A DNA stretch of 64,000 nucleotides from Acanthosepion lycidas (Eukaryota; Mollusca; Cephalopoda; Sepiida; Sepiidae): the NCBI GenBank assembly GCA_963932145.1, contig OZ010586.1, positions 56,358,340 to 56,422,339 on the forward strand, read 5' to 3'. This document shows, piece after piece, positions 11,961 to 25,339 of this stretch. How positions within the stretch are numbered: the first letter of the stretch is position 1; each line of letters starts with the position of its first letter. The notes beneath the pieces were generated by a model. It ran no database searches and was not told the origin of the DNA. It saw nothing but the letters and a program-made list of their open reading frames with translations. A program made the translations under genes and the position numbers.

Positions 11961-13595
11961 GAAAATCGTTCTTATTTTCTCCTGTATTCAAATTTAGAAT
12001 GAATAGACCGAAATAAACCAATTCTGACACGTTTGTAAAAGTGAACGCCATTAGTGCTGTCCTATTATAATCAAACGTGATCTTTTTCAATGAAAATATT
12101 TAAAAATAGGCACTCCTAATGCGCTATCTAATAACGAAAACCGAACGAAATGTTTCGGCTCTTTAACTTTTATATGTACATGCTATCCCACGTTGAGTTT
12201 ATCAATGAGTGTAACACCGTTTTTACTGCTTGGAAAGCACTTGACCAAATACTCATTCACCTATTCTATTCCCCATCACCCATTGAGACATTAAAGACAC
12301 AAGACGTTATAAATAACTCTTTTGTGTTTCTTTTTAGTATACATACATTAGTTTAATTTCTTTTTGTTTAGTATGAAGGCTGCAAACAACCTTTTCAAGT
12401 TGCTTGTTACACAAAGATCACCAAAACCGTCTACTAGGTTTGCGCACAAAATCACCCATTACCTCTTCTTTTTTAAAACTATAAACTTGAATAAACAGTC
12501 TAAAACCAGATTTAAAAACGAAAAAGAAATAATAAAAAGGCATATGTTGGAAAGTTTTGCGCCTAGCTTCTAAAAGGTCTTTTTATCAAAAGTTTCAATG
12601 GGTTTCAATCAAAAGTAGCACTCATTAAAAAGCATTGGCTTGAATTACAATGAAATGTTACAGGTCAGACTAACAATGCAATATGGAGCAACACTGAAAC
12701 GTATTTAAGGCAAATCCCTTCGAACAAATGAAGAAAGTTCAAAAGAAGAGATCGCCACTACTTGTCTAACATCTCTCGACCATGTCTTTCTCAAATTACT
12801 CGGATTCCCAAGAGACTGCAATTAATCGATACTCATGTTCTATTTACTCCCACTCCGATCTTTCTAATGGCTTCAGAACAATACAGTTCAGGAATTTATT
12901 TTATCACTTACTCATCATAAACTATTTCTATATATGGCGTACAATAGAAGACAATAATTTGTAAGGTTTGAAGTTTAAAGAAATAATTTTAAAATGGATT
13001 TATGAACATGCAGCAATTAATCTGTAATTTTTCAGATTAAAAAGGTTTCTTTTTAATTCGTTTTATGGAATGTGACTCTTATCAATAGAAACTAAATAGA
13101 AAACAGAAAATACTTTAGAAATACGAGACAAGAACATGTTGATAAAAAAAGTACATTTGTTATAACAGGCACATCTAGAAATTTAACTCTGTGTTGATTT
13201 TTATCTAATTGATTATCTAAGAATGAAGACAAGCATTTTGATGTTAAGCAAAATGAAAATAATCTCAAATTTTGGTACTTGTGGGTTATCTGTCGCCACC
13301 TTTTGACTTGCATATTGATGATCTTTTAGATGTCTTTTGATTTATTTTTTTCAGACTGCTAAATAAATCTTTGTATAGTATAATTTTATACATCTGTATT
13401 TGTGAAATAGTCGGAAAATTAATTTAAAACGTAGAGACAGATAAGACACAAGTACCCAAATGTTATTAATAGGAATTTAAATAAATCTTCTTTATTAATC
13501 TGTTTCAAGATGTTCCAATCCAAATAAAGCAGCATAAAAACTTTTTAATTCTATTAAAATAAGAAAATGTCTCTATAAAATTCTTCATACTAAAG
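11961..13595. other. Non-coding AT-rich DNA
   Basis: Short frames at 12150-12356, 12364-12573 and 12782-12964 have no recognisable domain, splice context or repeat structure. Nothing supported. Confidence 0.5.
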
Positions 13596-13660
13596 ATGGA
13601 TGATGCTGAAGTAGCTGAAAGTGATTGGGTGTCCGAATTTAGGCTGACTTTTAAATCATG
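13596..13660 (+). CDS. Candidate isolated first coding exon
   Basis: ATG in a good Kozak setting (AAAGATGG) opens 21 codons plus two bases, MDDAEVAESDWVSEFRLTFK..., ending exactly at ATG|GTAAGTAC, a near-perfect 5' splice site. Acidic start, no membrane segment, no recognised family. Without splicing the frame stops within two codons of the donor. No partner exon in the matching phase could be identified downstream, and the TE-rich region that follows is on the other strand. This could equally be a chance donor after a chance short frame. Confidence 0.25.
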
Positions 13661-14279
13661 GTAAGTACTCAACATTTACATGAAACTGCACAATCTTCTT
13701 TCCCCTCGCAGTTCCTATATTCGTTCTCTTTTTTTTCTTCTTCTTTTTTTTTTTTTGCATTTGACAAGTTTTTGATATGAACATTTTAATTTCAAATTCA
13801 AATTTCCTCTCCTTAAACTGCAGAAATGATTTGTATCTCTCTCTCTCCCTCTAAACATTAAAAAAGTACAATATATATAAAAAAATAAAAGGTTGCTTAT
13901 ATCAATATACAAGAACATACCAGTGATTTTTTTAAATGCAAGCTGATGTTCTTTTATATGCCGTATCCATTCAGGACATGGATGATATGGCTCTTCATAA
14001 CTTTTTACCTCTTTCTACCATCTCTCCCACTCCTTGTCCTGCCATCCTTTTACACAAGCTTGTTAGGCAGGGTTACTTGCTATTTCCCTCTTGCCTTCAA
14101 TGTCATGTGAGTATCAAATCCTCCAAGTCTTTTTTTCCTAATTGTGGCCTAGAAATTTCTACTGTCTCTTTCTAATTTTCTGTAGAAATGTTGTGCCGTA
14201 AATAGGAAAGGTTGACACACAGAAAATAAGTAGTAGTTTATGTGGTAGACGGTCGAGAACACAGACTAATGTAATAAAC
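13661..14279. other. Non-coding; pyrimidine tracts
   Basis: T-rich tract at 13728-13757 and short CT runs. The frame at 13936-14175 (79 codons) is unrecognised and may be intronic or random. Confidence 0.4.
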
Positions 14280-14289
14280 AGTTAATCGT

Positions 14290-16860
14290 TAACTCCTCAG
14301 GATTTATCAGAGACCCTCCCCACAAGGCCGTTTTTTAACGTGGGGCTTTCCGAGCGCGTACGCACGGGCAAAAATTCCCCGTAGACAGCCCATAGACGGG
14401 GTCGAGCAGCTGTCTATACCTTCCCAGACGAGACTCTGTCCACAAACCATCCATGCCCTTGTTAAGTTAAATCCAGTAACTTGAACGAAAAGAAATTAAC
14501 TTTGACTTAACTGCCAGTCCCGCTACACACAGCTTGTTGCTGACCCAGAGGGCATTCCACAACATCACTCAGGTGAGTGATACCTCGTCGTTATTGAGAC
14601 ACCGCCACCCGAACACCCAATGTCAAAGAGAGTTAAATTCCTCCTTCGTCAAACCGAGTTCATTCCTTACAGTATCTCGAGCACTCCCCCCTTCCACGAC
14701 ACTAACACCCGATATAATGCCTTATAGGAGACAACAGTCCGGGTATCGGAGAGGCCTTCCTTAACCCGTATGAAATCTTTCAGAGCTTGTCGACACTTAC
14801 GACAGAAAGAGCAATTGGCCTGAATATTACGGTGGACTTGCTTCTCGCCATCATGCACACTTCTCGAAGCCGGAAACGCTTTGTTAGCGTCTTCCTTCCA
14901 GAAGAGACCGTTACCCTCATTTTGCTGAAACATTCGATCTAGAAACTTGGGCCGCAACGAATCTCAACGTTGGGCATTCCTAGACCGCCGTCAGACGGAT
15001 GGAGGCCGGCCAACGCACGTAAGGAGCCTTATAACACCACAAGAGGTGAAACAAGATTCGAACCAATAAAATTAGCTCGGCGCAGAAGAGTGGAAGTATC
15101 GAGAGCCGGTAAAGAAAGATGGGGTAAATGTGCGAGGCAGAAACTTCCGCCCTCGCCTTTAAGGATGGCCTCCTCCGAGACCACAGACGAACTGCAGCCT
15201 CAGCCTTTTTTCGAATCTCCAACCAATTCTTCTCCAACTGGAGGTCGGGACCAAACCAGACGACGAGTATCTTGAGAGACCCGTCCGTCCAAGTGAAGGG
15301 TTCGGGAAAGAGACTGCTTTCCACGCACCCAACCGTAAGCCCACAGACTTGTCGCGGTTGATCTTGGCTCCTGTCACTTCCTCATACTTGCTGATTTTCT
15401 TGCCAATTTCGTCAATTTTGGCGTTGATTTTCCCAAAAGCGGTGACTTCGTCGACATAAGTGAAATAATTGGCCGGGGTTTTCGAACCAGGAAGGGTAAT
15501 TTCATGTAGGACTGGATTCGCAAGAAGGGCTCCAACGCAAGAATGTTCAACATCGGCGAAAGTGGGCAACCTTGACGAATGGATCTGGACAACATGAAAA
15601 GTTTCGACCTCATGACATTCACTTCTACCACCGCACCGAGGGACCGAGACGAGAGCAGGATCCAGGATCGGAAGTACGGCCGACTCGAGGACAACACGGA
15701 GAAATCGATCGTCAACCCTATCAAATGCTTTGGAGCGATTTAAATTGTCAGCGCGGCCTCACTGTCGACTTGTTTTACGATCAAGTTTACCAGATGTAGG
15801 TTGTCCATAATAGTCTGACTCTTCACAGAGCAAGTTTTCTCAGGGTCAATCAGACTAGGCAGGACAGCCTGCAAACTGTTTGCTAAGACCTTGGCCAAAA
15901 TCTTTAATTCTGTATTCAACATAGTTAAGGGCCGGAAATTATTAATCCCATCCGTGTTTATTCTTGCGAAGCAACTTGATCACACCTCTGGTGAAGCGTT
16001 CGGGAATATTCCCGTTCTTCATCCATTGATTAAAGACCAGTGCCTAGCATGGAGACAGACATGTGTGACTGCCTCAAGTACACCTCATAGGGGGCGGGGG
16101 AGTCCGTCGATACCCGAAGTCTTGTCTCGACCAACATGCTTTAATGCATCCTAGATTACCTTCTCTGTTATCGGACTCTCGCACTCAGCCGCTCTAGTCG
16201 CCACGTGGCGGGGAAAGTCACCCAGATAGGTGTCAAACAGAGTCGGGCTCAGACCGAGCTCCCTGGTAAAAAGATCCTGAAAATAAAATCGGAAAGCCTC
16301 ACATATGACATCGTTTGTAGTCACGGTATGGCCACACGGCAATGTGATATATTGGCTAGTGATATATCATAATACGTTGAAAAGAGATCAAACCTCTTCG
16401 TCAGTATGACTTCATGGTCGCCACAATGGAAACTAGTCTCTTATACAACACATATCCTTGGCGCTGAAGGACGCGATTGACTCTCGACTTGCGAGACTGA
16501 CCTCAGCCCCAGAACATTCAGGCTGGCTAAAAAGAGTGACATTGTCAAATCTATTAGGGTTCGCTGTCTGCCTTAAACATTATCGGGGTAAAGATACCCA
16601 CGGCCTCACACATTGACCCCTGTCTTATTTAATTCTTTATGCGACCTTCAATCGTGAGACCCAAGTCTTAAGTGCTCTATATAGGGAGGGGTGAACAAAA
16701 ACTGGGACCCTCCCTGAGCAGATTGTCTGAGCTTCTCCCAAATTGCCAAGAAGGAGGGAGTTAAGTCCAGGCCTTTGACACCATTCCCCATGTCTGCCAG
16801 GACTCCAAGCCAGTTCTGATGACGATGAGGACCCTCTTAGCATGTTGAAAATTCCGCGGA
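14290..16860 (-). pseudogene. Tx1-like ORF2 (reverse transcriptase) remains
   Basis: The pieces follow the Tx1 RT in order. ICEAFRFYFQDLFTRELGL lies at about 16310 (pre-RT). LLNTELKILAKVLANSLQ and KTCSVKSQTIMDNLHL lie at about 15900-15800 (family: LNTELKILAKVLA...PEQTC...I.DNLHL). SIRQGCPLSPMLNILALEP lies near 15600, and SKYEEVTGAKINRDKSVGLR near 15430. LVVWFGPDLQLEKNW lies near 15260. C-terminal pieces such as HWVFGWRCLNNDEVSLT follow near 14600. The YADD-equivalent reads YVDEVTAF, with one catalytic Asp replaced. At least six frame changes are needed along the length, so it is dead. The assignment is from recall of Tx1-class proteins. Confidence 0.8.
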
Positions 16861-17099
16861 TCCTCTATGTCTCTTTCGCCAAACTTCTATATCTACAGCA
16901 GGCATTTCAAGGCATGCATCCGGTTGTCATAGATTTTGGCTTTTCTGTTTTGCTCGGGGTCACTTAGCATACATTCTCTCCGGATTTGTACTGTAATTTT
17001 GTCTTTTTTCTCTTGATTCAGCAGATAGGTTTCTATGCATCTTTTGTGAGCTTTAGGACGTTGGAGAAGTTTGGGTAGGAGTGGGGAAACTGTGATACG

Positions 17100-17945
17100 C
17101 AGGGAGTGAGCACCTATTTAATGGGGAGCATATTCAAAGGGGTTGGGGTTATTGACCTAGTCACAGAGAGAGAGAGAGAGAGAGAGATTTTCTTGTGTGA
17201 TGGGGAAGTTGGGGCAGAGGCTGAGGGGTGTATCACCCCCACTGATCCATGTTGTTCTTTTGTGCCAGATGTGGACACTTTTAAGGGGGTTAACTTCATA
17301 GGGGTTAGGATAAATGACCTAGTTATTGGAGGAGGAGATAACCTTTTCTTTGGGGAAGATGGCACAGAGGCTGAAGGACGCAGTACCCCCCCCCCTTTCT
17401 GGTCCAGGTTGTTTTTCCCTCCAGCAGCCTCTCTAATTTTTTGATCCTTTCGAATTTCTCATATCTAGGGTCATTTTTTTTTTTTTTTTGCTCTGCTGAT
17501 GTAATTTTACAGTGTAGAATATAGTCAGGAATCTCATATACGGCCACCTTGGTCCTACGCCGTCCTCGGTATTCTGTGCGGGTGATATAGTTTTTTTTTG
17601 GGGGGGGGTTGTGATCAAATGAACAAGACGTTACATCTGCAAGGTCCTGTGGCTTGGGCAACAGTATGTCCCACATGAAATATCCTAGACCTTTAATTAT
17701 TTGTTAAGGTTTAAACTCCACCCAAGGAATTCAGTGCTTTCAACACTGCCTTTTGTGCACCGACAAATTTTGCGCGTTGGCTTGTCGAGCACAAAGACTG
17801 ACACTGTTCTTTTTGCAATGTGCTCTTGCGCATCGAGGTCTACCCAAAGCCCACCATCGGTAACCAAATGTGCGTACTGTTTAGCTCTCTCGATAAACTG
17901 CACCAAATTGACTTTGCATTTCGGGGGGAGGGAAGGGGTTTAAAC
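17100..17945 (-). pseudogene. Tx1-like ORF1 remains
   Basis: Two minus-strand pieces, FIERAKQYAHLVTDGGLWVD (near 17880) and ITRTEYRGRRRTKVAVYEIP (near 17580), lie upstream of the ORF2 remains in the right order for a LINE ORF1. The Arg-rich TEYR..RR.KVAV..IP segment resembles the nucleic-acid-binding region of Tx1-type ORF1 proteins as I remember them. A-rich and C-rich slippage tracts (near 17480 and 17600) break the frame. Function, if ever active, would be RNA binding in the retroposition particle. Confidence 0.5.
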
Positions 17946-18240
17946 AGAGGGTGATTCTCCCACCGCTACATCGCTGACTCCGACCGCCGCCAAGCTAATG
18001 CTCGTGTCCTTTTCTTTATTCTTCATAACGGGGATGGATAAATTATTTTTCCCTTATAGGGTCCCATCTTTAGAGAATTTTTCTTTTTTTTTGATTTGTA
18101 GGTTGAGGTGGGGTACAGCCTCATTTTTTTTGGGGGGGTCTGGTGGATCTGTCTTAGTGGCAAATACATTTTTGATGGCCCAATTATGGTCGACCATCTT
18201 GTGAAGTTTTCTAACAACCAGATATTTTTCCTTTTTTTCC

Positions 18241-18780
18241 TCTAGCCACAAACTTCAAACAAAGGAAAAAGCAAAAACGAAAATAAAATGCAGAGCAAAA
18301 TACAAAGTAAAAAAAAATAAAAACAGGCAGAGAAAAAAATAAGAATACGAAAATAAAAACAAAATATAATCTAAACAAAATTTAAATGAAATTAGGCCGC
18401 AGCTGAAAGAAAGTAATAACACTGGAAATGAAAAATATAATCAACAAAAAGGAAACAAACTTTGTAAAAAACAAAAATAAAAACTAAACATAAAATGTCC
18501 AAATGAGCTGAACGGTGTATCTAGAAGAGAAAAACTGACTTCTACGCCAGTAATCCTCTGTGATCGTTAATTGCTCTCGCTCAGAAGAAAGTGTTGTTTA
18601 AATCGTCTTAGACCAGTCCATCTTGTGGGGGTGTTCAGCTACTCTACAACAAGAAGTTGACTTTTTGATACCATTTCCTTTAACTTCCTCGTTGCTCACG
18701 TACTCCGTCTCTGGCATTATCACAGAACCAATTCTCTCTTAACCCAAGTCTCCTCGTTATCTGCGAGGAGGAAATTGTCC
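18241..18780. other. A-rich non-coding DNA
   Basis: 18250-18490 is strongly A-rich on the + strand, then mixed sequence. No gene seen. Confidence 0.5.
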
Positions 18781-18782
18781 AG

Positions 18783-18784
<2 letters not shown>

Positions 18785-18852
<68 letters not shown>
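18785..18852. repeat. (TA)n followed by (GA)n
   Basis: About 22 TA units run directly into about 12 AG units. Confidence 0.95.
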
Positions 18853-18859
<7 letters not shown>

Positions 18860-20219
18860 ATTACATAATTGTTCATCAATAATATTTTATTTATTTTTAA
18901 AAAAATTTTCTTGTTTCTTAATATTTTAATAATATATAATACTTGCAAGGTGTAAAATTATAATGACAATCGATCTTTTGAATGAATTTAATTAAAAATA
19001 AAAGGCGCCTAATGCCATCTAATAACAAAAACAGAATAAATATATTTTGGCAAATCACATAATCACCCATTTTTTATGAAGGCAACTATACATGATTAGG
19101 ATGTTTATTCGTTTATTATAAATGAATTAATCAATGGTAATGCTCTGTCGATATTGTCATATGTGGCAAAAAAAAAAGAAAGAAAAATACGTTTATCTGG
19201 GTGAATACTTGCTCTACATAACTTATATTAAGAGATGCTGAAATATTCTCGATTCGATCATGAAGAGAGTAAACGACAAATCTGGTGTTTGATCATTTGG
19301 TTAGATTTGAGGAAGTGTATTGACCCAACCTTGATTTTTTAAGCGTTGCTCTCCAATGCTTCGACCAAAATGATGATGAAAAATTGAATTACCCTAAAAC
19401 CTACTTTCTACTCTCACACAAAGATATACCCACACTTGTTATTTAACTGCTCAAATGGCAACGCAAAAGTTTCTACGACATTCGCTCAGCACGCTGTCCA
19501 TATTTGTTCGTGAGTGTGTGTATGTGTGTACGTGCTTGTCGGTGTGTTTGTGTTAGTATGTGTGTGTGTGTGTTTGAAAGTGTCGTTTTGCTTGTATTTA
19601 TTGAAGAATGTTACCCATCAGCAAACAATGTTAGTTTCTTCACTACTCTTCTCTCCTCTGATTAAAGTGAATGTATTTTCTTTTAAATCTTGATATTCCC
19701 ATGTGTGACGCGTTTGGAAAGTAACTGCACGACGGTTAAGCACATCATATGAAAATAAAAACCCTCAAGTCCATCTTCTTGAGCTTGAGTGTTTATTCCA
19801 ATAGAAGTTGTCTTTTTATCAGATGAACTACGTCAGACATTTTGGAAATTATTTTTGAAATCTATAAAATTATATATATTTTTTTTTGTCATTGCTTTAT
19901 TGTTTAACATATTACTTTTCATCGGAAGAATTATATCCTTAACGATTTTCGATTAAAGCATAAACGAGTGCTATACTGATTTTGCAGTGATATTTACCGA
20001 CAGAGCGACTTTCGTCTCAGTGAAAAATATACATAGATATACTAGAGAAGTGATTATTTACGAAAAAATATTTTAAACTTCGTAGCATTTTAACCGTTAA
20101 ACAGTGAACATTATCAATTGATGATTCAACCAAGATCAGATGTTATCATTAATTGATGATTTAAACTTATTCCAACGATACAAACATCAGTCATTTTTGT
20201 TTCGTGGTTAAATGACTAA
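18853..20219. other. Non-coding AT-rich DNA
   Basis: Includes a diffuse TG-rich stretch at 19510-19575. No gene or named element seen. Confidence 0.5.
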
Positions 20220-21710
20220 TTGGTGACTCTAAGATCCACGATGTTAATATTGCTACCAATGAATTCTCTGTCCCAGCCTATCTTCCTCTTTATCGAAAAC
20301 ATTCTAGCATATATATGCATGGTCTTGATATTTATATCCGGGAAAATCTTCCAATATCAAGGGAATTGTCTCTTGAGTCCCCTGATGATTCTTTCATGTG
20401 TTTTCGAATTTCGTCATTTCACTCTGTTAGCTATCTTTTTTCTCCTTATCGCTTACCTTCTTGTCAGGGCTGTAATTTATTAAACAAATTATCTAACAAT
20501 ATAGATCTCTCTCTGTCTCTGTCTGTCTCTCTCTCTCTCTCCCCACCCCGAACATTTTTGTATTTGATGATTTTAATGCTCATTGCGTCAAGTAGCTTAA
20601 CTGATGTAACCAATATTCAGACTCAATTTTTCCGTTGCTCAGTGGAGTTCTCTACTTACCTAATAAAACTGATCAACATTCTTCTTTACTTCATTTCTTC
20701 CTTACCTCCTCCCCTAGCTATTGTCGATCACCACAACTCTATCCTTTTGCCAATTTGGAACACGCAGTAGTTTCTGCTGACATTTCTTTTGTGTTGTCCA
20801 TTAGAAAGGGACCTCCTATTCACAAGATTTGTTTCTGCTCCCAGCGTAGCGATTGGGATTCATTTCGTGACTTTCTTCGGGATACGTCTTGGATTCTTAA
20901 CCTTCCTATTGAGAATTGTGCCACAGAGGTTTCTTTTTGGATCGATGCTTTTGTTACTTTTCAGAAATACCAATTGAAACCACAATCTTCTTCTTGGTTC
21001 ACATTGAACTCTTCTGTAGCTATGGATCAGAGGAATCCCTTCTTCCGGGTGTTTCGGCCTAATAGTTTCACTCACAACAGAAACTTGTTTGTATCTGCTC
21101 GTAACAATTGTAAACGTGTCGTCAAAGAGGCTAAGTCTTTGCGTTTAGAATGAAACACTATTGGCGGCTCTGTAATAGTGTCTTAAATATCCCTCCTCTC
21201 TTGACACATCTGAAGTAACTTCGCCTGACTTTTCACTTAGAAATGTGTCCCTATGAATAATATGCATATAACACCGTCCATAGTATCTGGTATCATCTCT
21301 AAAATGGATACTCTCAAAACATGTGGACTTGATAGTATTCTGTAATAGTCCTGAAGAAATGTACTCACGAACTGGCTCTCGTTCTCTCTAAACTGTAAAG
21401 TGCCTCATCTTGCTTTCTCGCTTGTTGGAAATCCTCTCTTGTCGTTCATGTCTAAGAACTCAGGCGAACCCTCTGATCCCTCTATCAGCCTCTTAGCCTT
21501 CTACCTCGTTTAGGCAATGTTCCAGATGCTCTAATCAACTCTGAATTGCTTAAACATCTCAGCACAATAGGCAATATGTCTTTTGCTTCTCTTGGTCAAC
21601 TGCTGGTGTGTTAACGATTATTGCTGAAAAAGTATATCAAGTTTTAGATAAGAATGATGAAGCTCGACCAATCGAATTGCAGTTCTAGCTGAAGCCTTGC
21701 TAATTACAAC
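20220..21710 (+). mobile_element. Jockey/CR1-like LINE, degenerate copy
   Basis: Endonuclease remains come first: MHGLDIYIRENLPISREL and SFMCFRISSFHSVSYLF, then the FVFDDFNAH motif near 20570 (family: VFGDFNAH). After a frame change comes SDWDSFRDFLRDTSW, then NRNLFVSARNNCKRVVKEAK (20.8-21.15 kb), the linker before the RT. From 21250 the RT start is visible only as scrambled frames (family: VSKIISKLDS...). It stops near 21700, before the catalytic YADD region, so it is 3'-truncated. A (CT)n run at 20506-20541 lies within the endonuclease part. Same family as the copy at 51.8-54.7 kb. Confidence 0.8.
20506..20541. repeat. (CT)n microsatellite within LINE
   Basis: CT-rich run with G interruptions, expanded inside the endonuclease region of the LINE relic. 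Confidence 0.85.
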
Positions 21711-24420
21711 GAAATTATTCTGAGCATAAAATAATTCACAAAAACTATTCATAGAATCCTATTCCCATTTCTCGAGAATGCATTCAGACAATTTAATAAT
21801 ACCGTTCTACTTTCTAACAAACTTTAAATTAATATTTGCTTCAATTTAGCATCGGACAACAGCTAAAGCTAAGTGTTTCGATTCCAGTTATTAAAATAAT
21901 GTCTTCAAATTTTGACCGAAACTATTTTGTCTTTGAATTTCCCCTTGTAAATAAGACAATATCTAGAAATAGCGGTGGAAACTCGGCCTGTACGCGGCTG
22001 AAACGTTGTTAATAAAATAAACCAGAAAGACAAGAAAGATTTTTGTGTGGTTGTTGGGTGAGACGCTGAAGTTCTTGTATCGATCTTTATCGCGATATCA
22101 ATTCATTCTTATTAGTGATCAAAAGAAGAATTCAGTGAATCATTGAATGAACTGAAAAACCAAGATTTTCATTTCTTTCTCTCAATTTCATTATAAACTC
22201 ATCTTCATTCTAGTGTACAAGCAAAATTAGAGTTTTTATTCAATTTTGGCCACTGATTCGTAGTTTTTTAGCTTTGTTACATTTCCTCCATTGATTTTTA
22301 ATGTTTGAATATATGGATGTGTGCATGCATGAGCAACTGAGCAAAAGTTATTAGAATATACAGAGGTAAACCTTCCCATACATATATACATGCACACATA
22401 TGTATGTGATAGGGATTGACGTCGTTCATTACTTTAAATGACTTTACATAGAATTAAATAGATTACAAATGATAAAAGCCGACCATTTCTGGTAGGACGG
22501 ATATTTTCTCGCCTGTTTAAATGTGAATCGATGGATGTGTAGTAAATACAGTGAAGATAATCTCGAGCCACAAGAGAACCATAGTATCCTAAAAATAAAA
22601 CATTTTGTCTCAAAAAATTGTTCTCTATTAACATTTGAATTGTTAAAGGTAGATACATTGAAATGTAGTAAGTTGTTCTGATATAAAAGGCATCTCGGTT
22701 AAAAGGAAAATAATTTTAAAGGACAATTTTTACTCAAGTATAATTAAGGTAAGAAATGATATTTGGTTACATTTGCTAGCAAGAGCTGTGTAAAGTAAAC
22801 GGATTTACTAATAAACCTTTTAATGGTGCTTTCTCTACTTTTCAACCCATGATCATTCACAGATAGTTATTAGAAAAGTAAGATAGTATCTCTTAAAAAT
22901 ACTGAAATGTGGTATGACGGATAGATTCGTTAATAATCTGAAACCATACTCTATAAAATAGAATGGAAAAATATTAATTATATACATTAATTTTTTTCAT
23001 TTGAGGCAGGGTTCATGTGTAATCTGGAGATATATGTTTTCCGTGCATCAGAGTTGGTTATTGCTCTTCTGCCCGCAAACGCTCATGCGGCTCTCTTTTC
23101 GTTCCCTCGCTGCTGCTCTTCGTTGATTTATTTGTTGCTGGCTTTCCATTTCCTTGTATTTGTAATCGTCTTATTGAATGTACAGTGTGAAAAAAAAATT
23201 ATAAGCTCAGACAACATTTATGTTTTAAAAGTGGTGCCCTGTTAAACACATTAAAAATTCATTGTAAATTGATCTCCCAGGATGGCATTTACAGAATTAT
23301 TTCCCTCAGTCTGTAACAAATTTAAGAATATAAGATTTTTAAAGATATTTTAATTTCAAAAGGTCACTTTTAAGTTCAGTGATGAATTTGTCCTCAACTG
23401 ATCGTCAGGTCACGAAACATGATTTAACCTCTCACTACAAACAACTACCCTTTCTTTAACATCCAGTCCCTCTTTGTGTAGCCTTCGCTTTTTGTCTCTC
23501 TACGTCACTCTTTCGCATTTTCTGTTTTACTTTATATGTCCCTCTCTGTTTATGTTTCCCTTTGAGTGTCTGTCATGCCCAAGCGTGGTACACACACTAT
23601 ACATACGTGCAAGCATTATAATACATAGATTGTTTTCAAGCAGTGGAGTGTTAGTTCTTGTCTGCAATTCATTTTTTAAATCATATGCGTTAGGGCGGCC
23701 CGAGGAACACAAGAACCGGACGTCACAGGGAGATAAGTATGTACCATTTAAATAGGATACAACAACATTCTAAAACGCAACAGACACTCGTGGAAGGCCG
23801 AAGAGTTTTGTTAACAACAACAACAACAACAACAACAGAAAACTACGTGAAAATTAGTCCAAATAAACCAAACTACGTACAATTAGCCGTGCGCTGTCCA
23901 TTGCATTTTCATCATTTGTATATTTTAGATAACTCAGTAAAAATAAAGAAAAAATTCTAAAGAAATAACTACTTGAAATTTTCGAATAAGGCTAGAATAA
24001 TGTTACAGAAGATAATTCGCATAATTACAAAGATTTGCTGATAACCTAATATTGATTCATTTTCAAAAGTTAATTTCTGTTCATATGTATAAATATTCAT
24101 TAGCCTATCATGTCAAATCAGGGCAATTCTATCGAAAGTTTTTAAAACTTGACTCTTTTAAAAATCAAGAATGATTCGTCTTTTGAGCGGTAATGGTAAA
24201 CGAAGGCCTCTCATGTAATATGTGGGGTGAGTGGAGAAGAAGAAGTAGCAAGGACTATGGAGGAGAAAAAACGGGATCTAATGTTATAGAAATCAAATTT
24301 TTATGAATTTTTTTATTTACCAATATAGAATTGGTCGATAATCAGCACATTAATAAACAACAAAATTCCAAAAATGCCTAATAACAGAATTTCTGGAATT
24401 TTATTTAAAAAGGAAACAAG
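21711..24420. other. Non-coding; (ACA)n and a possible element tail
   Basis: Around 21997-22025 lies GCTGAAACGTTG followed by TTAATAAAATAAACC, a motif I associate with tails of dispersed retroelements (Penelope-like among them); unproven. A (CAA)n run lies at 23813-23838. Frames at 22434-22658, 23015-23245 and 23474-23755 have no recognised domain. Confidence 0.35.
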
Positions 24421-24421
24421 T

Positions 24422-24444
24422 TTTGTTGTTGTTGTTGCTGTTGC

Positions 24445-24478
<34 letters not shown>

Positions 24479-24540
24479 GCTGTTGCTGTTGCTGTTGCTG
24501 TTTGTTGTTGTTGTTTGTTGTGTGTGTGTGTTGTGTGTTG
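24422..24540. repeat. (TTG)n/(CTG) microsatellite
   Basis: TTG-rich run with interspersed GCT units, ending in a TG run. Its 27-Leu open frame is a by-product. Confidence 0.95.
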
Positions 24541-25290
24541 AGAAGGGGAAAAAAGACTTAAAGTTGAAAGAAAAAAAAGCGATAAGGAAACAAGATTCTC
24601 AAGTACTTGTAAAATCTAAAAGATATTGAACTAATATCTTTCCCCAGATGATTGGGTGAAAAAAATAGGCTTTTCAGGTTGTTTTTTTTTTTTTAATTTT
24701 ATAAGAGAATTCAAGATTTCTATAAAAATAAATAAATAAATTAGTTTCCAGTGTCTCTTTAAATGTCTTATCGTCCCGAAACTTCAAACAAAATTTGAAT
24801 TTAAAAACTGAATCAGATTAATTTCATTGATTATTAAATTTTAACTTTACTTAAAAAAATTAATTGTAAAATGTGCAAATTTCTAAATCATGAATATTCA
24901 TTGCTTTAAATTGTAAAATCCATTACTTTTTCAATACAATAAAGTTTAAGAAAATATATCTTCTCTTTAACAAAATAAAGAAAATATGATTATTTTTATC
25001 GAGGGAAAGTAGAAAATATAAATTTATTGTTGCAAGTATTGTGAAGGAATAATAGAAATAACTTTTTCTGTATATAGCAACAATTATAATCAAAAAGAAT
25101 TTTTAAAATTCGATCATTTCAAAATATCTTCCAACTAGATTAGGTTGGGGTGGAGATTCCTGTAGAATATGGTTCGCTCAGTTTTCTTTTATTACTTTTT
25201 CAAATTAATAAAATGTTGATCTATTTAGGCTTACGTCAACGCGCGCAAGTACACACACATCTGTTTGTGTGAAAATAAAGATGGAGAACC

Positions 25291-25339
<49 letters not shown>

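Larger units (their letters stand above)
14280..18240 (-). mobile_element. Tx1-like LINE with ORF1 and ORF2 remains
   Basis: A 4-kb block, clearly less AT-rich than both flanks, reads on the minus strand as a Tx1-type LINE: ORF1 remains (about 17940 down to 17100) then ORF2 remains (about 16860 down to 14290). The 5' side ends in A/T-rich simple DNA near 18250. Stops and frameshifts cut both ORFs into pieces, but the order of parts is preserved. Little of an N-terminal apurinic endonuclease could be seen between ORF1 and the RT, so that segment is missing or too decayed. Sharp composition change at the edges suggests insertion from a source with different base use, or slower decay than the flanks. 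Confidence 0.75.

Noticed and set aside
15159-15361. Plus-strand frames at 14970-15361
   Set aside because: Shadows of the antisense Tx1-like RT, whose minus-strand motifs are clear.
24423-24629. Poly-Leu frame
   Set aside because: Product of the (TTG)n array; no flanking exon signals.
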